A DNA stretch of 14,828 bases from the NCBI GenBank assembly GCA_036554605.1, contig DATBMY010000361.1, positions 1-14,828 on the forward strand. Direction: 5' to 3'. A model generated the notes under the pieces. That model saw only the letters and a program-made list of their open reading frames with translations. It did not search any database and was not told the origin of the DNA. The DNA is from DATBMY01 sp036554605 (GTDB lineage Bacteria; Acidobacteriota; Blastocatellia; UBA7656). Both the position numbers and the translations under genes were made by a program. Shown here in pieces: positions 8,896 to 14,828 of this stretch; the first letter of the stretch is position 1; every line of letters starts with the position of its first letter.

Positions 8896-9185
8896 ACCTC
8901 ACAATGTCTTTGCTCCGCCACGCTACCATATAAGATCGTTTATTAAGCGGCCGTGCGAGCTTGTGGACGCTTGTGAGTGTTCGATCAATTTCCGAACTCG
9001 GCTTATTCTTTATCAATCGCCGTACCACAGCTTGTCGCGCCCGGTTGATTCGCTCACCATACATTTCTAACAACAATTACGCGTCCTGATTAGAGAGAGA
9101 ATCTCAATGCTGTTGGGATACTGACCGCTATCTGTACAAATAAAAAGGACACCTGCATCAGTTCAAGACGCTGGCCAGCTTTTTC
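8896..9185. other. Gene-poor intergenic region between coxD and the SOD terminator
   Basis: These 290 bases hold no recognisable protein or tRNA. A minus-strand open frame runs from a TTG at 9076 (or ATG at 9064) to a TAA touching the terminator stem. It would give a basic peptide of 56-60 residues, but it lacks a ribosome site and its third-position GC is near 50 percent, which looks lower than in the flanking genes. Just beyond the coxD stop, a self-complementary GCTGGCCAGC (9169-9178) has no loop to form a good hairpin. The stretch is therefore either a long 3-prime trailer of the cox transcript, an unrecognised small RNA ending at 8871, or decayed coding sequence. Confidence 0.5.
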
Positions 9186-9470
9186 TTACAACCCGCCGCG
9201 TGTCAAGTAATCGCTCAAGGTCAGCGCGATCAAAATCCCCAGCCAGAACAGACCCGCTATCACAAAGACCCATGTGAGGCGCGAGCTGTAGCGCACATGC
9301 ATGAAGTAGAGCACAACGAGCGTGGCCTTGAGGACCGCTATGGTCAAAGCGACTATGTTGTTGAGCACGCCGAGGTCGACGCGCGCGACAAGGACCGTTA
9401 TGAGCGTGAGCACCATCAGCGCCCCGAATATGGCGAAATAAATCTTACGCGAGACAATATGCTCAGACAT
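9186..9470 (-). CDS. coxD: Cytochrome c oxidase subunit IV (caa3-type, prokaryotic)
   Basis: A 94-residue protein with three predicted membrane helices (about residues 9-29, 36-57, 64-87). The conserved segment KATLVVLYFMHVRYSSRLTW (47-66) is typical of the small subunit IV of bacterial haem-copper oxidases (CtaF/CyoD-like). It has no redox cofactor; in the family it is thought to stabilise the complex or assist assembly of the catalytic core. It is the last gene of the oxidase cluster, 9 bases after coxC, with a good GAGGT ribosome site. Start and length are normal. Recognition rests on the motif and on gene order. Confidence 0.9.
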   Translation of the reverse strand: MSEHIVSRKIYFAIFGALMVLTLITVLVARVDLGVLNNIVALTIAVLKATLVVLYFMHVRYSSRLTWVFVIAGLFWLGILIALTLSDYLTRGGL

Positions 9471-9479
9471 AATACCTCG

Positions 9480-10148
9480 TTAATGAGCCTCGTGCGCTCC
9501 GATCAAATAGAGCAGCGGGAAAAGAAATATCCAGACGATGTCGACGAAGTGCCAGTATAGACCCGATATCTCGACGGGCGAATGATATTCGGGCGTGAAG
9601 CGATTGCGCGAGGCCATGTATATAAGCACGAGCATGATGCCGATCCCGATTATCATATGAAGCGCGTGGATGCCGGTCATTGCGAAATATATCCAGTAGA
9701 ACATCTGGACGCGCTGCGGGTTGCCGGGCCCTTCCCAGTCAAAGAGGAAGCCCGGTATAAGGTGGTCGGTATATTTATCGTAGTACTCGAAAGCCTTGAT
9801 GACCAGGAAGGTCAGGCCCAGTAGTACCGTGATCGCGAGAAAGAGCAGGAGCAGCCGCTTTTTGCCGATCTGCGAATAATAGACCGCGAGCGCCATGGTG
9901 AGGCTGCTGCAGATGAGCACTATGGTGTTTACGAACCCGAGCGGCCAGTTCAAATGCGAGCTTGCGGCCGCAAAGTCATTCGGGTACATCGACCTGTAGA
10001 GCAGGTATGCCAGGAAGAGGCCGCCGAAAAACATTATTTCGGTTATAAGGAAGGCCCACATTCCGAGCGTCCCGGCCTCGCGCTGTTGTTCCATGCTCTC
10101 GAAATGATGAGCAAGCCCGTATTGAGAAGCTGTGTGACTATCAGCCAA
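9480..10148 (-). CDS. coxC: Cytochrome c oxidase subunit III (five-helix form)
   Basis: This integral membrane subunit, 222 residues from the chosen start, packs against subunit I and supports stable proton uptake. Signatures are TEIMFFGGLF (36-45), TGIHALHM around His160 and His163, and YWHFVDIVWIFLF (198-210). The length fits the shorter bacterial form with five transmembrane helices. No ATG lies near the conserved N-terminus. A TTG at 10148 is preceded by GGGGGAG (10155-10161) at ideal distance and gives MADSHT, which resembles common N-termini of the family as I recall them. An alternative TTG at 10163 would add five residues but has no ribosome site, since the purine run lies inside it. 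It follows coxA after about 40 bases. Confidence 0.93.
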   Translation of the reverse strand: MADSHTASQYGLAHHFESMEQQREAGTLGMWAFLITEIMFFGGLFLAYLLYRSMYPNDFAAASSHLNWPLGFVNTIVLICSSLTMALAVYYSQIGKKRLLLLFLAITVLLGLTFLVIKAFEYYDKYTDHLIPGFLFDWEGPGNPQRVQMFYWIYFAMTGIHALHMIIGIGIMLVLIYMASRNRFTPEYHSPVEISGLYWHFVDIVWIFLFPLLYLIGAHEAH

Positions 10149-10189
10149 TTCTCTCTCCCCCAATCGAAATAATAAAAACCAGGTTTAAA

Positions 10190-11875
10190 CTAATGCCGAG
10201 TACGCGGCCCAGGCTCGGGTATGTCGGCCTCTTCGACGCCGCTTCCCCCGACGACCTCCGTCTCTTCATAGGGTCTGAACTCATACGCCTCCCACGTCAC
10301 GACGGGCGTTTCGGGGAAATTCTCCGTAGGCGGAGGCGACGAGGTCATCCACTCAAGCCCGAACGCCCCCCACGGGTTCGCCGGCGCGTGAGGCCCGTAA
10401 CGCATCGACCAGATGAGATATATCATCGGGATCAGGTAGCCGACTCCGAGTATCGACGCGCCAGCCGTGCTCATGACGTTGAGCACCTGAAACTCATCCG
10501 GGTATGCATAATATCGACGTGGCATCCCCATATAGCCGAGAAGAAACTGCGGGAAGAACGTCAGATTGAATCCCACGAATACGACGAGCGCCGCGAACCG
10601 CGCCCAGCCCTCGGGGTACATGCGCCCGGTTATCTTGGGCCACCAGTAATGCAGCCCGCCAAGGTAACCCATTATCGTGCCGCCTACCATGATGTAGTGG
10701 AAGTGCGCGACGACGAAGTATGTGTCGTGAACGTGAACGTCGACGCCAAGCGCCGCAAGGAACAGCCCCGTCATGCCGCCTATGATAAAGAAACCGATGA
10801 AGCCGAAGGCGTAAAGCATCGGCGTGTTGTATGAGATCGAGCCACGGTAAAGCGTGGCCGTCCAGTTAAAGGTCTTGACCGCGGAGGGTATCGCCACCGC
10901 GTAGCTCAGGATCGAAAAGATCATCCCGGCGTAAATCGATTGCGTGCTGACGAAAAGGTGATGCCCCCAGACCAGAAATCCAAAGACCGCGATGGCGATG
11001 CTGGCAAAGGCAACGAACTTGTAACCGAAAATGTTCTTGCGCGACATGTTCGCCACCAGCTCGCTTATGACGCCCATCGCCGGCAGCACCATGATGTAGA
11101 CGGCCGGGTGTGAATAGAACCAGAAGAGGTGCTGGAAAAGAACCGGGTCGCCTCCAAGTTGCGGGTCGAATATGCCAACGTGGGCGATCCTTTCAAGCGC
11201 CAGCAGCAACACGGTTATCGCGATGACCGGAGTGCCGAGGATAAAGATCATGCTCGTGGCATAGTGCGACCATATAAATAGAGGCAGCCGGAACCATGTC
11301 ATCCCGGGCGCTCGCATCGTATGTATGGTCACGATGAAGTTAAGCCCCGTCAGTATCGAAGAGAACCCCGTGATGAACACACCTATGCCGACAAGCAGGA
11401 CATTGCCGTTCGAATAGTTCGTGCTGAACGGCGTATAGAAAGTCCATCCCGTATCGACCCCTCCCATGATAATAGCCACGACAGTCAAGAGCGCGCCGAT
11501 GGTGTAGACATACCAGCTCAACAGATTGAGCTTGGGGAAGGCCAGGTCTTTCGCGCCGATCATCAGCGGCACGAGAAAATTTCCGAGCGTGGCCGGGATG
11601 GCCGGGATGAGAAAGAAAAAGACCATCACGATGCCGTGCATCGTGAATAGCCGGTTGTAGCTTTCGGCCTGAACGAAGTCGCCCTGTGGCGTTAACAGCT
11701 CAAGCCGAATCCCTACGGCGAAGGCGCCTCCCAGAAAAAAGAATAGCGTCACCGACGCGAGATATAGCAGCGCTATGCGCTTATGATCTACGGTCAGAAG
11801 CCACGACTTCACGCCGTAGGCGACATTTATGTAATGAGTGCGAGGAGGTGCGATTTCCAGTGCTTCTGTGCCCAT
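10190..11875 (-). CDS. coxA: Cytochrome c oxidase subunit I, A2-type haem-copper oxidase
   Basis: This 561-residue catalytic subunit has about twelve membrane helices. Haem a ligands are His80 and His393, and haem a3 is bound by His391 (VVAHFHYIMVGG). CuB is bound by His256, His305 and His306, with Tyr260 forming the expected cross-link pair (HPAVY). Helix VI reads YSHPAVY (254-260). This YSHPxV motif replaces the Glu of A1-type oxidases and defines the A2 type, as in Thermus and Rhodothermus caa3. Asp110 (GAKDLAFP) and Lys334 (SAVKTFNW) match the D- and K-channel positions. The C-terminal 70 residues are acidic and Pro-rich. AAGG lies six bases before the ATG, and coxB ends 9 bases upstream. 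It reduces oxygen to water with proton pumping. Confidence 0.97.
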   Translation of the reverse strand: MGTEALEIAPPRTHYINVAYGVKSWLLTVDHKRIALLYLASVTLFFFLGGAFAVGIRLELLTPQGDFVQAESYNRLFTMHGIVMVFFFLIPAIPATLGNFLVPLMIGAKDLAFPKLNLLSWYVYTIGALLTVVAIIMGGVDTGWTFYTPFSTNYSNGNVLLVGIGVFITGFSSILTGLNFIVTIHTMRAPGMTWFRLPLFIWSHYATSMIFILGTPVIAITVLLLALERIAHVGIFDPQLGGDPVLFQHLFWFYSHPAVYIMVLPAMGVISELVANMSRKNIFGYKFVAFASIAIAVFGFLVWGHHLFVSTQSIYAGMIFSILSYAVAIPSAVKTFNWTATLYRGSISYNTPMLYAFGFIGFFIIGGMTGLFLAALGVDVHVHDTYFVVAHFHYIMVGGTIMGYLGGLHYWWPKITGRMYPEGWARFAALVVFVGFNLTFFPQFLLGYMGMPRRYYAYPDEFQVLNVMSTAGASILGVGYLIPMIYLIWSMRYGPHAPANPWGAFGLEWMTSSPPPTENFPETPVVTWEAYEFRPYEETEVVGGSGVEEADIPEPGPRTRH

Positions 11876-11884
11876 ATTTACCTT

Positions 11885-12913
11885 TTATCGAGTCGAACTG
11901 TTGCCATTACGTGTAGTCGTACCTGACGAGCCTGTCCCCGCCCCGCCCGCGGGTTGCGGCGGCATCGCGCTTCCCGAGGCGGATGCTGGCTGCTGTGTTA
12001 GCGAGCGCAAGTATGCGATCAATTGAATCAGCTCTTCTTCGCTTATGCCGCGGTAGGACGGCATCTGCGAAGGCGAAGGATACCCACTTACGACCTTTCT
12101 GCTCGGATCGAGAATCGATTCGCGCACATACGCTTCGTCCACTCTAATGCTCGACCCGTCGGCAAGCACTTCGCTCTTGCCGAACAGGCCGACGAGGTTC
12201 GGCGCTCGACCCGTGAAATGACAGGTGTGGCACGCGCGGTCCTGAAAGACCTTCTCGCCCTGAGACGCAAGCGATCCTTCTGCCGTCCCGCCGGCAAGCC
12301 ATGCCTGGTAGTCGGCCGGTTCCATAACCACGACTGTCCCGATCATTCCCGAATGGCTCGTGCCGCAGTACTCGGCGCAGAAGATGTGATAGCGGCCCGG
12401 CTTCGTCGCCTCGAACCATACATGGCTGTACCGGCCCGGCACTACGTCCATCTTTACGCGAAAGGCCGGTATGAACATGCTGTGAATTACATCCTCGGTC
12501 GTCATCGTCAGCTTTACTTTGCGGCCAATGGGGACGTGCAGCTCGTTTATCTCTCTCTGGCCGTCGATGTGCTGGAACTTCCACATCCACTGCTTGCCTA
12601 CCACAAAGATCTCAGTCGCGTTGTTCGGCACGCGGTAGAGCTTGTAATAGATGCTTGCCGCCCAAACGAATATACCCATCGCTATGAGAAATGGGATAAC
12701 CGTCCAGGCGATCTCAAGCTTCATCGAACCGGCGACCGGCCGCGGCACCTCCGACTCGCTGCGGCGGCGATATTTGATGGCGAAGTAAATGATAGTCAGC
12801 GAGATGAGCACGCCAAAAAAGATCGTGAGCGCCCAGAGGAACGCGTAGAGCGCATCGACCTCGCCGGAGACCGTCGAAGCCTGTTCCGGTGCGAAAGGTA
12901 TCTCTACCTGCAT
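11885..12913 (-). CDS. coxB: Cytochrome c oxidase subunit II fused to cytochrome c (caa3-type)
   Basis: The 342-residue protein has two N-terminal membrane helices (about 20-47 and 68-90) and a periplasmic cupredoxin domain. CuA ligands are His144, Cys179, Glu181, Cys183, His187 and Met190 (CAEYCGTSHSGM). A C-terminal class-I cytochrome c domain (about 215-310) carries one CHTCH haem-binding site (Cys228, Cys231, His232) and a likely Met284 axial ligand (QMPSY). This fusion defines the caa3 type: electrons reach CuA through the attached haem c. The tail after 310 is low-complexity (Ala, Gly, Ser, Thr). No clear lipobox or cleavable signal is apparent. It begins three bases after the sco stop, which fits its dependence on SCO for CuA copper loading. 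Confidence 0.97.
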   Translation of the reverse strand: MQVEIPFAPEQASTVSGEVDALYAFLWALTIFFGVLISLTIIYFAIKYRRRSESEVPRPVAGSMKLEIAWTVIPFLIAMGIFVWAASIYYKLYRVPNNATEIFVVGKQWMWKFQHIDGQREINELHVPIGRKVKLTMTTEDVIHSMFIPAFRVKMDVVPGRYSHVWFEATKPGRYHIFCAEYCGTSHSGMIGTVVVMEPADYQAWLAGGTAEGSLASQGEKVFQDRACHTCHFTGRAPNLVGLFGKSEVLADGSSIRVDEAYVRESILDPSRKVVSGYPSPSQMPSYRGISEEELIQLIAYLRSLTQQPASASGSAMPPQPAGGAGTGSSGTTTRNGNSSTR

Positions 12914-12916
12914 TGC

Positions 12917-13828
12917 CTAAATAGTCCCTTCTGAAAGTTCGCCTCGCTTGCGCGGGCCGCGCCGCCGCAAAACGAATAGCATCACCGCGAGGCCTATGAT
13001 CGTCAGCGCCCCGCCCAGCCGTATCAGGTTTATGACAAGAAAACCGTACTTGCCCGATGCCGGGTCGTAATGAAAGCAATAGAGCAACAACTGGTCGACG
13101 ACAGACCCTATGCGATTATTCGAGGCTTCGACCAGGCCGAGCTGCACATCCTTGATCGCGTACTCGACTCCGTAAAAATACCTTGAGAGTTTTCCTTCGG
13201 GAGTCAGCAGCATTATGCCGCTGGCATGCGCGAACTGGTCCGTTGCGGGGTCATAACTATATTTAAACCCGACCGCTTCGGTCAACGCGTCGATGGCCTG
13301 CTGCTCGCCGGTCAGAAAGTGCCAGCCGGCCGCGCCCCCTTCCCGTTTGTACCAGTGCATGTAGCCGTCCTTCTTCTGGCGCGCAAGCCCCGGCGTCTCG
13401 CGCGCATCGAAGCTTACGGCGAGGACTTCGAAATCTTTCCCGGCGTCGAACTTCACCTGCCTGAGGCTGCTCACCAGGCCGTTTAGAATCTGGTTGCAGA
13501 CCTGCGGGCAGTTGTAATAGACCAGCGCGAGCACTACGGGTTTATCGCCGAAGTAACGGCTGAGCTTCACGCGGGTTCCGCTCTCATCCGTGAATTCAAG
13601 GTCGAGCGGGATCTGTTCGTTCAGCCGCTGTTCGATCGTAACATTATCGAGAATTTTCGGTTTTACATTGGCCGGCTCCGCTCGGTCGAACCCCGGCCCC
13701 TCCGCAGTCCACCCCTGCCCTAGCGCCGCGTTCGCCGCAAGCGCCATCAGCGAGATCGCGAAAACCGTATTACGCAGGGCGACATTTGCCGCCTTCGATA
13801 TATTTCTCTTACATCTATCTCGATACAT
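12917..13828 (-). CDS. sco: SCO1/SenC-family copper chaperone for CuA assembly
   Basis: A 303-residue membrane-anchored thioredoxin-fold protein. It has an N-terminal signal-like hydrophobic stretch (about 20-37). The copper-binding CPQVC motif (Cys107, Cys111) and the conserved distal His201 (FAHASG) are intact. An additional C-terminal membrane helix lies at about 265-287, followed by a basic tail; classical SCO1 proteins have a single N-terminal anchor, but C-terminally anchored versions occur in such gene clusters. SCO proteins deliver copper to, or reduce, the CuA cysteines of subunit II, and coxB follows after three bases. The start is well marked by GGAG eight bases before ATG and overlaps the preceding gene by 14 bases. 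Confidence 0.93.
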   Translation of the reverse strand: MYRDRCKRNISKAANVALRNTVFAISLMALAANAALGQGWTAEGPGFDRAEPANVKPKILDNVTIEQRLNEQIPLDLEFTDESGTRVKLSRYFGDKPVVLALVYYNCPQVCNQILNGLVSSLRQVKFDAGKDFEVLAVSFDARETPGLARQKKDGYMHWYKREGGAAGWHFLTGEQQAIDALTEAVGFKYSYDPATDQFAHASGIMLLTPEGKLSRYFYGVEYAIKDVQLGLVEASNNRIGSVVDQLLLYCFHYDPASGKYGFLVINLIRLGGALTIIGLAVMLFVLRRRGPRKRGELSEGTI

Positions 13829-14318
13829 CTTGCTTCTCCGTGCCGCTCTGACCCGTGGCCCCTGACGGCAGATACTGCTGGCTCTGCTGGAGTGCTAATT
13901 TTATAGCATCTTCGATTGGGATATGGACGACCCCGTTCTGCTGGTCGACCCATCCATGCTGATTGAGAACGGCGTCCTCTTTTTCTTTAAGCTCTCGCAT
14001 GTCCATCAGCGGGTGGTCCTGTATGAAGCTCGGTTGCTTCTGCCCGGCTTCTGTCGGGGCGAGTTGGAGCCGGGGCTCGTCGGGAACACGCTTGCGCTCT
14101 TCGGCAAGCGGCGTCCTGGCCAGATCCTGGCTCGCTTCCCTATCTTCAAAATAGAGGTAGAGGCCCGCGATGATAAAATAGATAACGGCAGTCGCGACCG
14201 CCAGCCACACGCCAAACCACAGGATCGGGCGAATGCTCACATCCGACTCTTCGCGATGGACCTCCGGATTGGTGATGAATGAGGTATCTATCTCGTCAGC
14301 GCCGTGTCTATCTTTCAT
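13815..14318 (-). CDS. Uncharacterised single-TM protein in ACIII-caa3 operon
   Basis: I do not recognise a named family with a known function. The 167-residue protein has a charged N-terminus, one strong membrane helix (about 32-56) and an extramembrane region. That region contains DHPLMDMRELKEKEDAVL (101-118) and HGWVDQQNGVVHIPIEDAI (121-139). The latter recalls a motif (GWVD..G.V.IPI..A) I associate with small proteins next to SCO genes in respiratory clusters of Acidobacteriota and Verrucomicrobiota. No cysteine, haem or metal motif is present. It starts 25 bases after actF with an AGGCGG ribosome site and overlaps sco by 14 bases, so it is part of the operon. It may be an accessory subunit of ACIII, a linker between ACIII and the oxidase, or an assembly factor; all three are inference. 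Confidence 0.85.
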   Translation of the reverse strand: MKDRHGADEIDTSFITNPEVHREESDVSIRPILWFGVWLAVATAVIYFIIAGLYLYFEDREASQDLARTPLAEERKRVPDEPRLQLAPTEAGQKQPSFIQDHPLMDMRELKEKEDAVLNQHGWVDQQNGVVHIPIEDAIKLALQQSQQYLPSGATGQSGTEKQDVSR

Positions 14319-14343
14319 AATAAGCCGCCTCGAAACGGGATAA

Positions 14344-14828
14344 TTAATGGCCTCCGCCGTGCGCCATCGCCTCTTCCAGATATGGGTCGCGAATGGGAAG
14401 CAGCGGGCGCATTCTTAGCTGCGATATATAAAACCAGAGCCAGACGCCGCCAATGCCGATCGGCATAAGCAAGTCCATCCAGTGAATGTGGAACTCGCCG
14501 TGGTGGAACTCGGGCCCGGTCAGCCATAATAGGTCGACGAACCTGAAGAAGATAACCGCCAAAGCGACGCCGGCCAGAAGTCTTGAATTACGCTTCAAAT
14601 CGCGCGACAGCAGCAGAACAAACGGCAACGCGAAATGGAGCACTATCAGCGCAACCCCTACATAGCTCCATGCCGTGTTCATCCTGCGCACGTACCAGGT
14701 CACTTCTTCCGGTATGTTGGCCGACCATATGATGAGAAACTGCGAGAAGGAAAAGTATGCCCACAGCATCAGGAAAGCGAGCATAAGCTTACCCAGGTCG
14801 TGCAGGTGCGCGGGCTTGACCACATCCG
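14344..14828 (-). CDS. actF: Alternative complex III subunit ActF (quinol:electron acceptor oxidoreductase), C-terminal part
   Basis: The frame is open to the right edge of the window, so the N-terminal part is missing; about 161 codons are visible. They show HDLGKLMLAFLMLWAYFSFS, then IIWSANIPEEVTWYVRR, and four membrane helices. This is the C-terminal part of ActF, the NrfD/PsrC-like membrane subunit of alternative complex III, which oxidises quinol and passes electrons toward cytochrome c or the oxidase. It ends in a His/Gly-rich AHGGGH tail. A GTG at 14823 lies in frame but falls in the middle of the conserved protein and should not be taken as the start. The rest of the act genes (actA-E) would be expected to the right of the window. 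Confidence 0.88.
   Translation of the reverse strand, partial: DVVKPAHLHDLGKLMLAFLMLWAYFSFSQFLIIWSANIPEEVTWYVRRMNTAWSYVGVALIVLHFALPFVLLLSRDLKRNSRLLAGVALAVIFFRFVDLLWLTGPEFHHGEFHIHWMDLLMPIGIGGVWLWFYISQLRMRPLLPIRDPYLEEAMAHGGGH

Noticed and set aside
8894..9076. Possible 60-residue basic peptide gene on the minus strand
   Set aside because: No ribosome site, TTG or weakly placed ATG start, and low third-position GC. Kept only as part of the gene-poor region because its stop touches the terminator.
9169..9183. GCTGGCCAGC followed by TTTTT on the plus strand, near the coxD stop
   Set aside because: The palindrome has no loop, leaving at best a 3-bp stem, and its T-run is in the wrong direction for the cox operon.
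12023..12934. 303-codon plus-strand open frame opposite coxB
   Set aside because: It mirrors the strongly supported coxB coding sequence, has no recognisable domain, and its residue make-up (Arg/His-rich) is typical of antisense shadows in GC-rich genes.

Overview
The window comes from a moderately GC-rich bacterium with an aerobic respiratory chain. An alternative complex III gene (actF) runs straight into a SCO assembly factor and a four-subunit caa3-type oxidase whose subunit I has the YSHPxVY motif of A2-type haem-copper oxidases. That arrangement is common in Acidobacteriota and some other phyla (Rhodothermota, Verrucomicrobiota). Acidobacteriota is my best guess, but the sequence alone does not settle it.

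Layout. (1) 54-1199, plus strand: a CHAD-domain protein. (2) 1464-3949, plus strand: two tandem, overlapping MacB/FtsX-type ABC transporter permeases with no ATPase in the window. A dyad (1378-1410) lies just upstream. (3) 3959-7924, minus strand: a three-gene molybdenum hydroxylase operon, transcribed small [2Fe-2S] subunit, large molybdopterin subunit, FAD subunit. The FAD subunit carries the four-cysteine insertion, with the 16/8/9 spacing I recall for the [4Fe-4S] loop of 4-hydroxybenzoyl-CoA reductase (HcrB). The large subunit resembles HcrA but has Gln where the family normally has its catalytic Glu. (4) 8128-8772, minus strand: an atypical Fe/Mn superoxide dismutase with its own promoter and terminator. 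(5) 8896-9185: a stretch with no convincing gene, ending in a very strong minus-strand terminator. (6) 9186-14828, minus strand: the respiratory operon, in transcription order actF (cut by the window edge), an unknown single-TM protein, sco, coxB, coxA, coxC, coxD.

How it fits together. ACIII oxidises quinol and would pass electrons, directly or through a cytochrome c, to the caa3 oxidase. SCO loads the CuA site of CoxB. The SOD next door deals with superoxide. The molybdenum hydroxylase is the most intriguing part: it is built like an enzyme known for low-potential reductive dearomatisation, yet sits among aerobic genes, has no visible CoA-ligase or ring-reduction genes nearby, and has an altered active-site residue. 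Its substrate cannot be read from the sequence.
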